DNA of 6,858 nucleotides from Paenibacillaceae bacterium UBA6304 (GTDB lineage: Bacteria > Bacillota > Bacilli > Paenibacillales > Paenibacillaceae). Both the position numbers and the translations under genes were made by a program. Location of the stretch: assembly GCA_002439285.1 (NCBI GenBank), contig DJTQ01000091.1:1-6858 (forward strand). Reading direction: 5' to 3'. The notes under the pieces are model-generated. The model saw nothing but the letters and a program-made list of their open reading frames with translations, did no database searches and was not told the origin of the DNA. Below, one piece after another: positions 1 through 5,303 of this stretch. Position 1 is the stretch's first letter. Each line of letters opens with the position of its first letter.

Positions 1-369
1 TTGTTCCGATTTGATCACTCGCGGCGGAGTAATATCTACGGCATATCCCTGATTGGATAAAATCGTGCTGGCATTACCGCTGATCATATTGCCCAATTCC
101 GAAATAGCGCTCTTCCCCATTTCGTCCATCTCCGTCAAAACAAAACCGCCCATCATCGCGGACACGATCCGCAGGGCCACCGTTTCCTTCAATCCAAACA
201 TGACCATGCCACTGAAGTAGCCGGTCATATCAATTTGAATCCAAATATGATCTTGAACCGGCATGATATCCTTCACGCCTAGACTTCCGGTTGATGGAGA
301 TACTTGTATCACCTGCTCGATGACCGAACGCGCGGATTCCAGAAAAGGATTGATCACTTCTGCTTTCAC
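1..369 (-). CDS. cheX: CheX-type chemotaxis phosphatase (partial, C-terminus beyond window)
   Basis: The 123 visible residues match the CheC/CheX/FliY family, which dephosphorylates CheY-P in the cytoplasm during chemotaxis. The phosphatase signature is visible: Ser87-x3-Glu91-x2-Asn94 (SAISELGN) on a helix, followed about 21 residues later by the conserved prolines Pro115-Pro116. Glu and Asn are the catalytic pair in this family. Only one such helix is seen, as in CheX; CheC has two, but the C-terminus is missing. CheX proteins are usually about 150-160 residues, so some 30 are probably cut off. The start is GTG at 367-369, with GGGG at 377-380 seven bases upstream as ribosome-binding site. 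The early MTGYFSGMVMFGLK stretch fits the family's beta strands. It is divergent from the LysR gene and no other chemotaxis gene is in view, so it may be a stand-alone cheX. Confidence 0.85.
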   Translation of the reverse strand, partial: MKAEVINPFLESARSVIEQVIQVSPSTGSLGVKDIMPVQDHIWIQIDMTGYFSGMVMFGLKETVALRIVSAMMGGFVLTEMDEMGKSAISELGNMISGNASTILSNQGYAVDITPPRVIKSEQ

Positions 370-408
370 TATTACGCCCCTTTTCACATAGAAGTAATTA
401 CCGATACA

Positions 409-422
409 AAAGTCCCGACTTT
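409..422. promoter_or_regulatory. Inverted repeat in cheX leader, possible operator
   Basis: AAAGTC-CC-GACTTT is a perfect 6-bp inverted repeat with a 2-bp centre, just downstream of the predicted cheX transcription start. Its minus-strand form contains AGTCGGGA, an octamer also found in the LysR promoter at 542-549 in the same orientation relative to that transcript. It could bind a repressor. No regulator can be named and chance is not excluded. Confidence 0.25.
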
Positions 423-433
423 AGATGAAGTCT

Positions 434-462
434 ATTATACTTTATTCCTAGTTATAAGTCAT
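434..462 (-). promoter_or_regulatory. Probable sigma-A promoter of cheX
   Basis: On the minus strand, TATAAT (434-439) is a perfect -10. It lies 17 bp downstream of ATGACT (457-462), a four-of-six match to TTGACA. Transcription would begin near 427, giving a leader of roughly 58 bases before the GTG start. A much weaker sigma-D-like (motility sigma) alternative lies closer to the gene: TAAA at 420-423, 15 bases, then TCGGTAAT at 397-404, matching only about half of GCCGATAT. Assigned by inspection only. Confidence 0.55.
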
Positions 463-534
463 TAAAAATCGAATGATGTAGTTTTTATAGCGAAAAAACG
501 ACATGCATTCTCCTATCCTGTCATTTCTCTGTAA

Positions 535-564
535 TTGATTTAGTCGGGAAAAATCCTCTATAAT
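535..564 (+). promoter_or_regulatory. Probable sigma-A promoter of the LysR-type gene
   Basis: TTGATT (535-540) and a perfect TATAAT (559-564) are separated by 18 bp on the plus strand. A start near 571 would leave a leader of about 34 bases to the TTG codon at 605. The -10 runs into a palindromic AT tract, TAATTAATTA (561-570). The downstream PHP gene has no evident promoter of its own and is probably read from here. Confidence 0.6.
537..555. promoter_or_regulatory. LysR-box-like dyad between -35 and -10, possible autoregulatory site
   Basis: GATTT (537-541) and AAATC (551-555) form an inverted repeat around AGTCGGGAA and include a T-N11-A spacing (T540, A552), the loose consensus of LysR-family operators. 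It lies inside the regulator's own promoter, where binding would repress, consistent with the autorepression common in this family. T-N11-A is a weak criterion, so this is a suggestion only. Confidence 0.25.
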
Positions 565-590
565 TAATTAAATATGAAGATTATGGAGGA

Positions 591-597
591 AAGGAGG
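591..597 (+). promoter_or_regulatory. Ribosome-binding site fixing the TTG start of the LysR gene
   Basis: AAGGAGG lies seven bases before TTG at 605. The translation from this codon begins exactly at the canonical LysR N-terminus (MNISQLETL). The ATG at 574-576 is out of frame, so TTG is the start. Confidence 0.75.
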
Positions 598-604
598 ATT
601 CGGC

Positions 605-1507
605 TTGAACATCAGTCAATTGGAAACGCTTATCACCATATCGAAAACGAAAAGCTTCCGCAAAGCCGGGGAATTGCTTAATCTAACCCAGCCTGCGGTT
701 TCCGCGCAGATTAAAAGTCTGGAGGATGAATTCCGGACCGTGCTGGTTGATCGAAACCAACCGGTGACGTTGACCGATCGGGGACAGGTATTTCTCGAAA
801 AAGCGGAGCAAATACTAGATATTGTCGAAGAGCTTAAACAAAAATTGTCCGATTTGGAGCACACGCCACAGGGGCATATAGTCCTAGGTACAACGACCTC
901 CATCGCCATTCAGATTTTACCGCGGATACTGTCTTATTTTCAGGATCAATTTCCGTTAATTAAAACGACGATTCAATCTATGCCCTCGAGCCAGATCTAC
1001 CAGAATGTGGAGCAGGGGATGGTCGATGTAGGAATCGGTTACTTGATCGAGAATAATCCGCAGGTCCTTTCTTCGGTACTTTATTACGATACTTTTGAAC
1101 TCGTTGTATCTCCGCTTCATCCATTGGCAGGCAAAACCATTCCCACCCTGGATTCCCTGCGCGAGGTTCCGCTTATTATGCTGTCTCCGGATACGGTAGG
1201 CCGGCGCTTCGTCGACGAAGTATTCAAGGCGCATCAAATCGAGCCCCACATCGTCATGGAGCTATCCAGCAGTGAGGAAGTAAAACGGATGGTCGAAATC
1301 AATCTGGGAGCGGCCATTATATCCAGACAATCCATTCTCCGCGAGTTGCGGCAGGGCTCCTTAAAGGTAGTCTCCATTCCCGAGCTAGAGGTTACGCATC
1401 CGGTAGGCGTTATTTATAAGTCCACCAGATACATCAATTCCGCCATGCAGCAGTTCCTGGGAGATTTGAAGGGCATGCCGGAAACCAACTTTATCAGCTC
1501 TGAATAA
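605..1507 (+). CDS. LysR-family transcriptional regulator
   Basis: This 300-residue protein has the standard length and layout of a LysR-type regulator, a cytoplasmic DNA-binding protein that usually responds to a small-molecule ligand. Residues 1-60 form the winged helix-turn-helix, with the hallmark recognition segment LTQPAVSAQIKSLED at about 27-41 and LTDRG at 56-60. A linker helix rich in Glu and Lys spans about 61-88. The periplasmic-binding-protein-like effector domain occupies about 90-295, including HIVLGTTTSIA at its first ligand-contacting loop, VDVGIGY near 141-147 and the hinge region near 230-240 (NLGAAIIS). It resembles CysL/CbbR-type members in overall sequence style, but the ligand cannot be deduced. 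The gene is followed after 33 bp by the PHP phosphatase gene, a possible co-transcribed partner, and is divergent from cheX. Everything expected of a functional regulator is present. Confidence 0.93.
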   Translation: MNISQLETLITISKTKSFRKAGELLNLTQPAVSAQIKSLEDEFRTVLVDRNQPVTLTDRGQVFLEKAEQILDIVEELKQKLSDLEHTPQGHIVLGTTTSIAIQILPRILSYFQDQFPLIKTTIQSMPSSQIYQNVEQGMVDVGIGYLIENNPQVLSSVLYYDTFELVVSPLHPLAGKTIPTLDSLREVPLIMLSPDTVGRRFVDEVFKAHQIEPHIVMELSSSEEVKRMVEINLGAAIISRQSILRELRQGSLKVVSIPELEVTHPVGVIYKSTRYINSAMQQFLGDLKGMPETNFISSE

Positions 1508-1540
1508 TAAAACCGCTTTTCACATGAAAGGAGAGACATC

Positions 1541-2350
1541 ATGAAGTTTGATCTGCACACCCATCATTTCCGCTGCGGCCATGCCGACGGAAATATTCGC
1601 GATTACGTAGAGGCGGGCATTGCCGCCGGATTGTCGGTCATCGGGATCAGCGACCATACCCCGTATTTTGGAGATCCCGAGGATCATCCTTCTCCAACCA
1701 TCGCTATGCCGAAACGGGAATTCGCCAATTATGTCGAGGAAGTATTGAAGCTGAAGCAGGAATATGAAGGTAAGATCGATGTTCTGCTTGGTATTGAGTC
1801 CGACTTTTTTCCGGTACACGCCGAAATTTACCGGCAAACTCTGTCCAATTATCCTTTTGATTACATCATCGGCTCCGTTCACAGCGTTAATGAAGTCAGT
1901 ATCTTCAATAAGAATCGTTGGAAGAAGTTAACCGAGGAGCAGCGGATCGCAGACAAAGTGGCTTATTACAAATTAATCCAGGAATCGGCCCGCAGCGGAA
2001 TGTTCCAGATTCTCGGCCATATCGATGCTATGAAGGGGAATTACCCTGCTTTCTCCGATATTCCTGCTGCCGAAGCGATTGATGAAACCCTGCAGGTGAT
2101 TGCAGAGAACCGGGTTGCGATCGAAATCAACACGTCCGGCAAAACAAAGCTGTCCGGAGGATGGTATCCTTCCGACTCCATTTTGGAACGGGCGCTCCAT
2201 TTCGGGGTGGATGTCACTTTCGGCTCTGATGCCCACACGCCTAAGCGTGTAGCCGATGAATGGGATGAGGTTGCTATACGTTTGAAAGAGATCGGTTTTT
2301 CCGAGTGGGTATATTATAAAAACAAACAAAGGGTGGCCGTTGCTCTATAA
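1541..2350 (+). CDS. PHP-family phosphoesterase, histidinol-phosphatase (HisJ)-like
   Basis: The 269-residue protein belongs to the PHP metal-dependent phosphoesterases, close to the HisJ type of histidinol-phosphatase, which removes phosphate from L-histidinol phosphate in histidine synthesis. Metal-site motifs appear in order: DLHTH (4-8), SDH (37-39), GIESDFF (84-90), GSVHS (111-115), GHID (159-162), EINTSG (195-200) and GSDAH (228-232). These give the usual His, Asp and Glu ligands of a trinuclear site, and none is missing. Length matches the roughly 268 residues known for HisJ. The start ATG has AAGGAG at 1528-1533, seven bases upstream. No other his gene is nearby; the partner is a LysR-type regulator, so the real substrate may be another phosphomonoester. 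The stop codon TAA lies inside a 9-bp target-site duplication made by the element that follows. Confidence 0.88.
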   Translation: MKFDLHTHHFRCGHADGNIRDYVEAGIAAGLSVIGISDHTPYFGDPEDHPSPTIAMPKREFANYVEEVLKLKQEYEGKIDVLLGIESDFFPVHAEIYRQTLSNYPFDYIIGSVHSVNEVSIFNKNRWKKLTEEQRIADKVAYYKLIQESARSGMFQILGHIDAMKGNYPAFSDIPAAEAIDETLQVIAENRVAIEINTSGKTKLSGGWYPSDSILERALHFGVDVTFGSDAHTPKRVADEWDEVAIRLKEIGFSEWVYYKNKQRVAVAL

Positions 2351-2351
2351 G
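2343..2351 (+). repeat. Left copy of 9-bp target-site duplication
   Basis: CTCTATAAG, identical to 2526-2534. It covers the last sense codon and TAA stop of the PHP gene. The bases just outside the two copies differ on both sides, so the direct repeat is exactly 9 bp. Confidence 0.7.
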
Positions 2352-2525
2352 TGCGAGTTCAAAAAGTCAGGTTTTCAGGACCAAGAAGGTTGGATGAAGC
2401 TAGGGACTGAGTAGCGGAGCGTACATTGGGTACGTGAGCAACGGAAGGCCCGGCTGAATTCAAGATTCGACGTCGAATCCTCATCATGGTCTGCTTCGTC
2501 GTGGAAAGATGACTTTTTGAACAAC
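2352..2525. mobile_element. MITE-like non-autonomous repeat element, about 174 bp
   Basis: The stretch has perfect 13-bp terminal inverted repeats, GTTCAAAAAGTCA at 2357-2369 and TGACTTTTTGAAC at 2510-2522, and is bracketed by an exact 9-bp direct repeat (2343-2351 and 2526-2534), the expected trace of transposition. It contains a 16-bp perfect palindrome, GATTCGACGTCGAATC (2464-2479), and a small hairpin CGTAC-attgg-GTACG (2420-2434). It encodes no transposase; the short open frame across it on the minus strand has no protein features. I recall near-identical intergenic sequences in many Paenibacillus and Brevibacillus genomes, but cannot verify this here. A 9-bp duplication is compatible with several DDE transposase families (IS4/IS5-like groups, IS256), so the mobilising transposase stays unknown. 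Left of the inverted repeat there are five bases before the duplication and right of it three, so the exact ends are slightly uncertain. Confidence 0.75.
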
Positions 2526-2534
2526 CTCTATAAG
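2526..2534 (+). repeat. Right copy of 9-bp target-site duplication
   Basis: CTCTATAAG, identical to 2343-2351. Removing 2352-2534 would restore a continuous pre-insertion sequence in which the PHP gene's stop is followed directly by the A-tract and hairpin at 2537-2572. Confidence 0.7.
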
Positions 2535-2536
2535 AC

Positions 2537-2572
2537 AAAAAAAGGGAACCCGCACGATACTCGCCGGATTCC
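2537..2572 (-). terminator. Rho-independent terminator of the leftward genes
   Basis: Read on the minus strand, GGAATCCG pairs with CGGGTTCC (seven Watson-Crick pairs and one G-T wobble). A possible inner CGA/TCG stem sits in the loop, and C plus seven Ts follow. On the plus strand there is no U-tract after the stem, so it should act mainly on leftward transcripts, ending the unit that finishes with the acetyltransferase gene at 2636. Confidence 0.65.
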
Positions 2573-2590
2573 AAAGACAAATATATTCAA

Positions 2591-2620
2591 AAGGGGGTCA
2601 TGTAGTAAGTTTACCCCCTT
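2591..2620 (-). terminator. Second hairpin, possible terminator of the leftward genes
   Basis: AAGGGGGT (2591-2598) and ACCCCCTT (2613-2620) form a perfect 8-bp, G-C-rich stem with a 14-base loop. On the minus strand the stem runs into TTTTGAATATATTT, a short and interrupted U-tract. No T-run follows on the plus strand. It lies 15 bases beyond the stop of the acetyltransferase gene, so it would be met before the hairpin at 2537-2572. Confidence 0.5.
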
Positions 2621-2635
2621 ACTATTAGGGATTGA

Positions 2636-3250
2636 TCACAGGTATATTTCATTTGTGTAACAAATCCTCGTCCTTACCTCCGTAGGCTTCGGGCGCATTA
2701 AATTATAACATTTTAATGGCCCGCCCGATCCGTTACTCGGATAACTATTTACGGCAGTCTCCTCCTGACCCTCGATCAAAGAAAAACCGCATTTGCGCAA
2801 AACGTGTTCCGAAGCGGGATTGTCAATGTTGCACCTCGCTTCGATCCGTTTAAGGCATAATGTCTCAAAGCCGTACTTAAGCAGCGATTGGGCCGCCTCC
2901 GTCGCCAACCCTCTATTCCAGAATTCAGGTGCAAGCAGATAGCCTAGCCGTGCCTTCCCGGTTTCGGGTACCCAGAATTGAAAGGAGCATACTCCGATCA
3001 ATCCGCCAGCTTCTTTTCGTTCAATTCCAAAATGAATGTCCCTTAAGCTTTGGTACGTGTCGTCAAAATAGCGGAACAACCGGGCGGGAAACATCAGGGT
3101 TCCCCTTTGAAAAGAAGTTTGCCGTCGCACCAAAGGGTCCGTGATGCAGTTAAACAAAGCATCAGAATCCCCTGCCTTGATTTTTCGAAGCCGTAGCCGT
3201 TCACACTCCAGCGTCGGAAACTTCTCTCTTAAATCACTCCGCAAATCCAT
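2636..3250 (-). CDS. GNAT-family N-acetyltransferase (RimJ/RimL-like)
   Basis: The 204-residue protein has the Acetyltransf_3 (RimJ/RimL/SpeG-like) GNAT fold, which transfers acetyl from acetyl-CoA to an amine, often a protein N-terminus or a small molecule. It opens with the typical LECERLRLRKIKAGDSDALF (about 14-33). The core has LIGVCSF (84-90), RLGYLLAPEFWNRGLATEAA (101-120), with the WNRGLA pyrophosphate-binding loop, and then KRIEARCNIDNPASEHVLRKCGF (134-156), where Asn and Ser are the usual motif-B positions. The last 18 or so residues are a basic-polar tail beyond the normal end of the fold. Start ATG is preceded by AGGAGA with a longish spacing of about nine bases. It lies 31 bp after the K+ channel gene and is last in the leftward cluster. 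The substrate is unknown. Confidence 0.88.
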   Translation of the reverse strand: MDLRSDLREKFPTLECERLRLRKIKAGDSDALFNCITDPLVRRQTSFQRGTLMFPARLFRYFDDTYQSLRDIHFGIERKEAGGLIGVCSFQFWVPETGKARLGYLLAPEFWNRGLATEAAQSLLKYGFETLCLKRIEARCNIDNPASEHVLRKCGFSLIEGQEETAVNSYPSNGSGGPLKCYNLMRPKPTEVRTRICYTNEIYL

Positions 3251-3281
3251 CCTGACCGTCTCCTCTCAGGCTTTTCTCCGG

Positions 3282-3956
3282 CTAAAACCCGTCATCTTCT
3301 TCCAATTCCTTCTCATTCAGGGCTCTGTTTGATGTGTTGTCTCCCGTTTCCTTCTTGAAAATTTGCCGAAATACCCCGATCATGGACAAGGCATAGGCAA
3401 CTGTAATAAAGCTGAAAAAGACCTCCATAACGACAACCAGACGAGACGTATTGTCCACCGGTCTAACATCCCCGTACCCTACGGTGGTGAACGTAGCCAC
3501 ACTAAAATAGAAAAACGTGATCAATTGGGACAGCGTATCCTCGCCTAAATTCTCACCCGCAAAACTTCCGCCTTTAAACAGCTTATAGATCGAAGTATAT
3601 ACCACCGTAAAAAAGACGATGCAACTTAAGGTGGCGATACTGATCCGGATCACGGCCGACTTTAAACTGACTTCCCGCTTCAAGGCGGAATCGGCGATTC
3701 TGCGGAAAATATATAGAATATAAAACACGACCGAGCCCAATACAAATAGTACTATGATCGCCCGCAGCACCGCATCGGACTGCAGCACCGAACCAAAATC
3801 AACCCACCCGAGCAGATCCTCCAACGAAACAGCGACATAAACCAAAATGGGAGCCAGCAAAATCACCCGGCTGGTTACCCGCTTGTCCAGCAAATAAAAA
3901 AGAAGGGCCAACCCGATCAACACAAGGACATTGACCCAAAGGACCCATGATTGCAT
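3282..3956 (-). CDS. Potassium channel protein (ion_trans_2 type, no RCK domain)
   Basis: The 224-residue membrane protein carries the K+ selectivity filter TTVGYGD at 157-163, after the pore helix (about 143-156, FFYFSVATF). Hydrophobic segments lie near 4-23, 30-46, 62-84, 101-123 and 172-195. The last two flank the pore loop and form the minimal pore unit. The three N-terminal segments lack the Arg-repeat S4 helix, so this is not a classical voltage sensor. The short C-terminus (197-224) is polar and ends acidic (EKELEEDDGF), without a Rossmann RCK/TrkA domain, so gating by nucleotide or Ca2+ through RCK is not expected from this chain. An earlier ATG at 4013 would add 19 hydrophilic residues, but it lacks a ribosome-binding site, whereas 3956 has GGAGGTG seven bases upstream. 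It lies 77 bp after the YbaK-like gene and 31 bp before the GNAT gene. Confidence 0.87.
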   Translation of the reverse strand: MQSWVLWVNVLVLIGLALLFYLLDKRVTSRVILLAPILVYVAVSLEDLLGWVDFGSVLQSDAVLRAIIVLFVLGSVVFYILYIFRRIADSALKREVSLKSAVIRISIATLSCIVFFTVVYTSIYKLFKGGSFAGENLGEDTLSQLITFFYFSVATFTTVGYGDVRPVDNTSRLVVVMEVFFSFITVAYALSMIGVFRQIFKKETGDNTSNRALNEKELEEDDGF

Positions 3957-3963
3957 CAAGATC

Positions 3964-3970
3964 CACCTCC
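3964..3970 (-). promoter_or_regulatory. Ribosome-binding site deciding the K+ channel start
   Basis: GGAGGTG on the minus strand, seven bases from ATG 3956-3954, argues against the upstream in-frame ATG at 4013. A possible 6-bp hairpin (GGATTC/GAATCC, 3972-3977 with 3991-3996) ends next to it. Confidence 0.6.
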
Positions 3971-4033
3971 CGGATTCTTTATCACCACGGGAATCCTGAT
4001 CATCATTACCCAAACCGACGAGCTTAGTATCTA

Positions 4034-4477
4034 TTAAAGACGGGTAATGACCCTGCTTAATCTTTCCAGATCAGACGGATTAATCCTTAAGGAGGCTTCC
4101 GGCACACCGGTCCCGCCATAAATCCATTCATAACGAAACAGCCCGGGATCAAGAATAACCGGCAATCCATGGCCGATCAAGGGTACGCTTCCTACAGAAA
4201 ATCCGGTGACCTCTACGACCTCCCGGGGCCTGGCCAGCTTAAGCTTTTCAAGACCGGCTTTCTGCGCAACTTCCGCTAAATCGATTCGCCCATAAGCCCC
4301 CGAGATAATTAGCGCCGCATACCCGCCTTCGCCTTTCAGGATCAATGTGGGAGCCGTCTGACCCAGCTCGATACCGAATAAGTCGGCACCATCCTGAGCG
4401 GATGAAACGGGCTTGTCATGATATATGATTTCAAATTGAGCCTGGTTTTCTTGCAGGAAATGCATCAGTTTCTCCAT
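4034..4477 (-). CDS. YbaK/EbsC-family protein, aminoacyl-tRNA deacylase-like
   Basis: The 147 residues match the YbaK/EbsC/ProX editing-domain family. Known members hydrolyse mischarged aminoacyl-tRNA, such as Cys-tRNA(Pro) or Ala-tRNA(Pro), in trans in the cytoplasm. Visible landmarks are the early KPVSSAQDGADLFGI (22-36), TLILKGEGGYAALIISG (44-60) with Lys48 at the family's conserved lysine, TGFSVGSVPLIGHG (91-104) with the Gly-Ser-Val-Pro loop, and the closing YGGTGVPEASLRINPSDL (120-137). Length is normal for a single free-standing domain with no synthetase attached. Start ATG at 4475-4477 has AAGGAG seven bases upstream (4485-4490). Its first 47 bases overlap the end of the DUF1361 gene in another frame, suggesting translational coupling. 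Which tRNA it edits cannot be read from the sequence. Confidence 0.9.
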   Translation of the reverse strand: MEKLMHFLQENQAQFEIIYHDKPVSSAQDGADLFGIELGQTAPTLILKGEGGYAALIISGAYGRIDLAEVAQKAGLEKLKLARPREVVEVTGFSVGSVPLIGHGLPVILDPGLFRYEWIYGGTGVPEASLRINPSDLERLSRVITRL

Positions 4478-5222
4478 GTTCTTTCTCCTTAGTTATTGAA
4501 ACCGGATTGCCTCTCATCGTACCGAACAAATAGAGCAGAACATAGCAGAAGCAGGTGATCAGAAACATCCATTTGCAAAATTGGATCGCATGACTCAAAT
4601 TATCCATATTCGTGAAATACACGGCAATATCCTTTAGCAATTGACCGGGATGACGCAAAATATCCCAGCTGTTGAATCGGAAAAAGCGTCCTAGGTAAAC
4701 TCCGAAGCTACTGAACGCCAATACGGCAAACGCAAAAATCCATCCGGCGATACGACCGAAGGAATTGCGGACCAGCCGGTGAACCGAAGCCAGCGAGACC
4801 GAACCCAAGGCCAGGCCCAACAGGGCTACGAGCAGTACCGTGTAAAGGTGATCCCAGAACAACATATCCGACCAGAACCTGCCTTGCGAGGAGATCGGGT
4901 AACGCGCGAACGGGTGCAATAAATCCGTAACCAAATAAGCCGCATTCGGATAGAAGAAAAACCAGATAAGTCCTACTATAAGAAACAATGTCCCTTTGAG
5001 CACCCTGGATTTCATAAGGCTGACCAAATCCAAACCGATCGCAAGCCCGGCCGGAATCCAGGCCAGAAACGTATTCCAAACCAAGAACAAATAAGGCGGT
5101 CTTCCTCCATCCGGCAGCCTGACCTCAACTACATATTTCATGCCGATCACCGTGCCTATAAACATAACCGCATATAAAAAAAGTTTGGCGGGATATCCTA
5201 ATTGTCGAAGTTGTTGCTGCAC
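4431..5222 (-). CDS. DUF1361 integral membrane protein
   Basis: The 263-residue protein is recognisable as DUF1361, a bacterial membrane family of unknown function. Family-like motifs are LFLVWNTFLAWIPAGL (45-60), WFFFYPNAAYLVTDLLH (87-103) and SSFGVYLGRFFRFNSWDI (171-188). About seven hydrophobic segments are visible, near 12-29, 44-65, 75-91, 121-147, 156-178 and 214-233, with a possible further short one. The last 25 or so residues (KEKEHGETDAFPARKPGSI) are hydrophilic, and the final part is encoded by the region overlapping the YbaK-like gene. I chose GTG at 5220-5222 because GGGAGGAG (5229-5236) stands six bases before it. The upstream ATG at 5246 would add eight residues and has AAAAGG directly abutting it, with no proper spacing. 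No function is known, so none is assigned. Confidence 0.85.
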   Translation of the reverse strand: MQQQLRQLGYPAKLFLYAVMFIGTVIGMKYVVEVRLPDGGRPPYLFLVWNTFLAWIPAGLAIGLDLVSLMKSRVLKGTLFLIVGLIWFFFYPNAAYLVTDLLHPFARYPISSQGRFWSDMLFWDHLYTVLLVALLGLALGSVSLASVHRLVRNSFGRIAGWIFAFAVLAFSSFGVYLGRFFRFNSWDILRHPGQLLKDIAVYFTNMDNLSHAIQFCKWMFLITCFCYVLLYLFGTMRGNPVSITKEKEHGETDAFPARKPGSI

Positions 5223-5228
5223 TTTGCT

Positions 5229-5236
5229 CTCCTCCC
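5229..5236 (-). promoter_or_regulatory. Ribosome-binding site deciding the GTG start of DUF1361
   Basis: GGGAGGAG on the minus strand is six bases before GTG at 5222. It lies inside the longer reading frame that would begin at ATG 5246, which argues for the shorter protein. The remaining gap up to the preceding gene (5237-5303) shows no clear promoter or terminator. Confidence 0.6.
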
Positions 5237-5303
5237 ATCTGTTCATCCTTTTCTATGTCTTCACCAGACTTACAGCCTATATACGTATGAATGCGGATGA
5301 TTG

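Noticed and set aside
397..423. Sigma-D (motility) promoter for cheX
   Set aside because: TAAA and the 15-base spacing fit, but the -10 matches only about four of eight consensus bases, and a far better sigma-A promoter lies just upstream. Kept only as a remark.
2359..2580. A 73-residue open frame on the minus strand across the repeat element
   Set aside because: It coincides with the inverted-repeat element, begins beyond it in the terminator region, and has no ribosome-binding site or recognisable protein features.
3957..4013. Longer N-terminus of the K+ channel from ATG 4013
   Set aside because: No ribosome-binding site precedes it, while GGAGGTG is correctly placed before ATG 3956, and the added residues are hydrophilic ahead of the first membrane segment.
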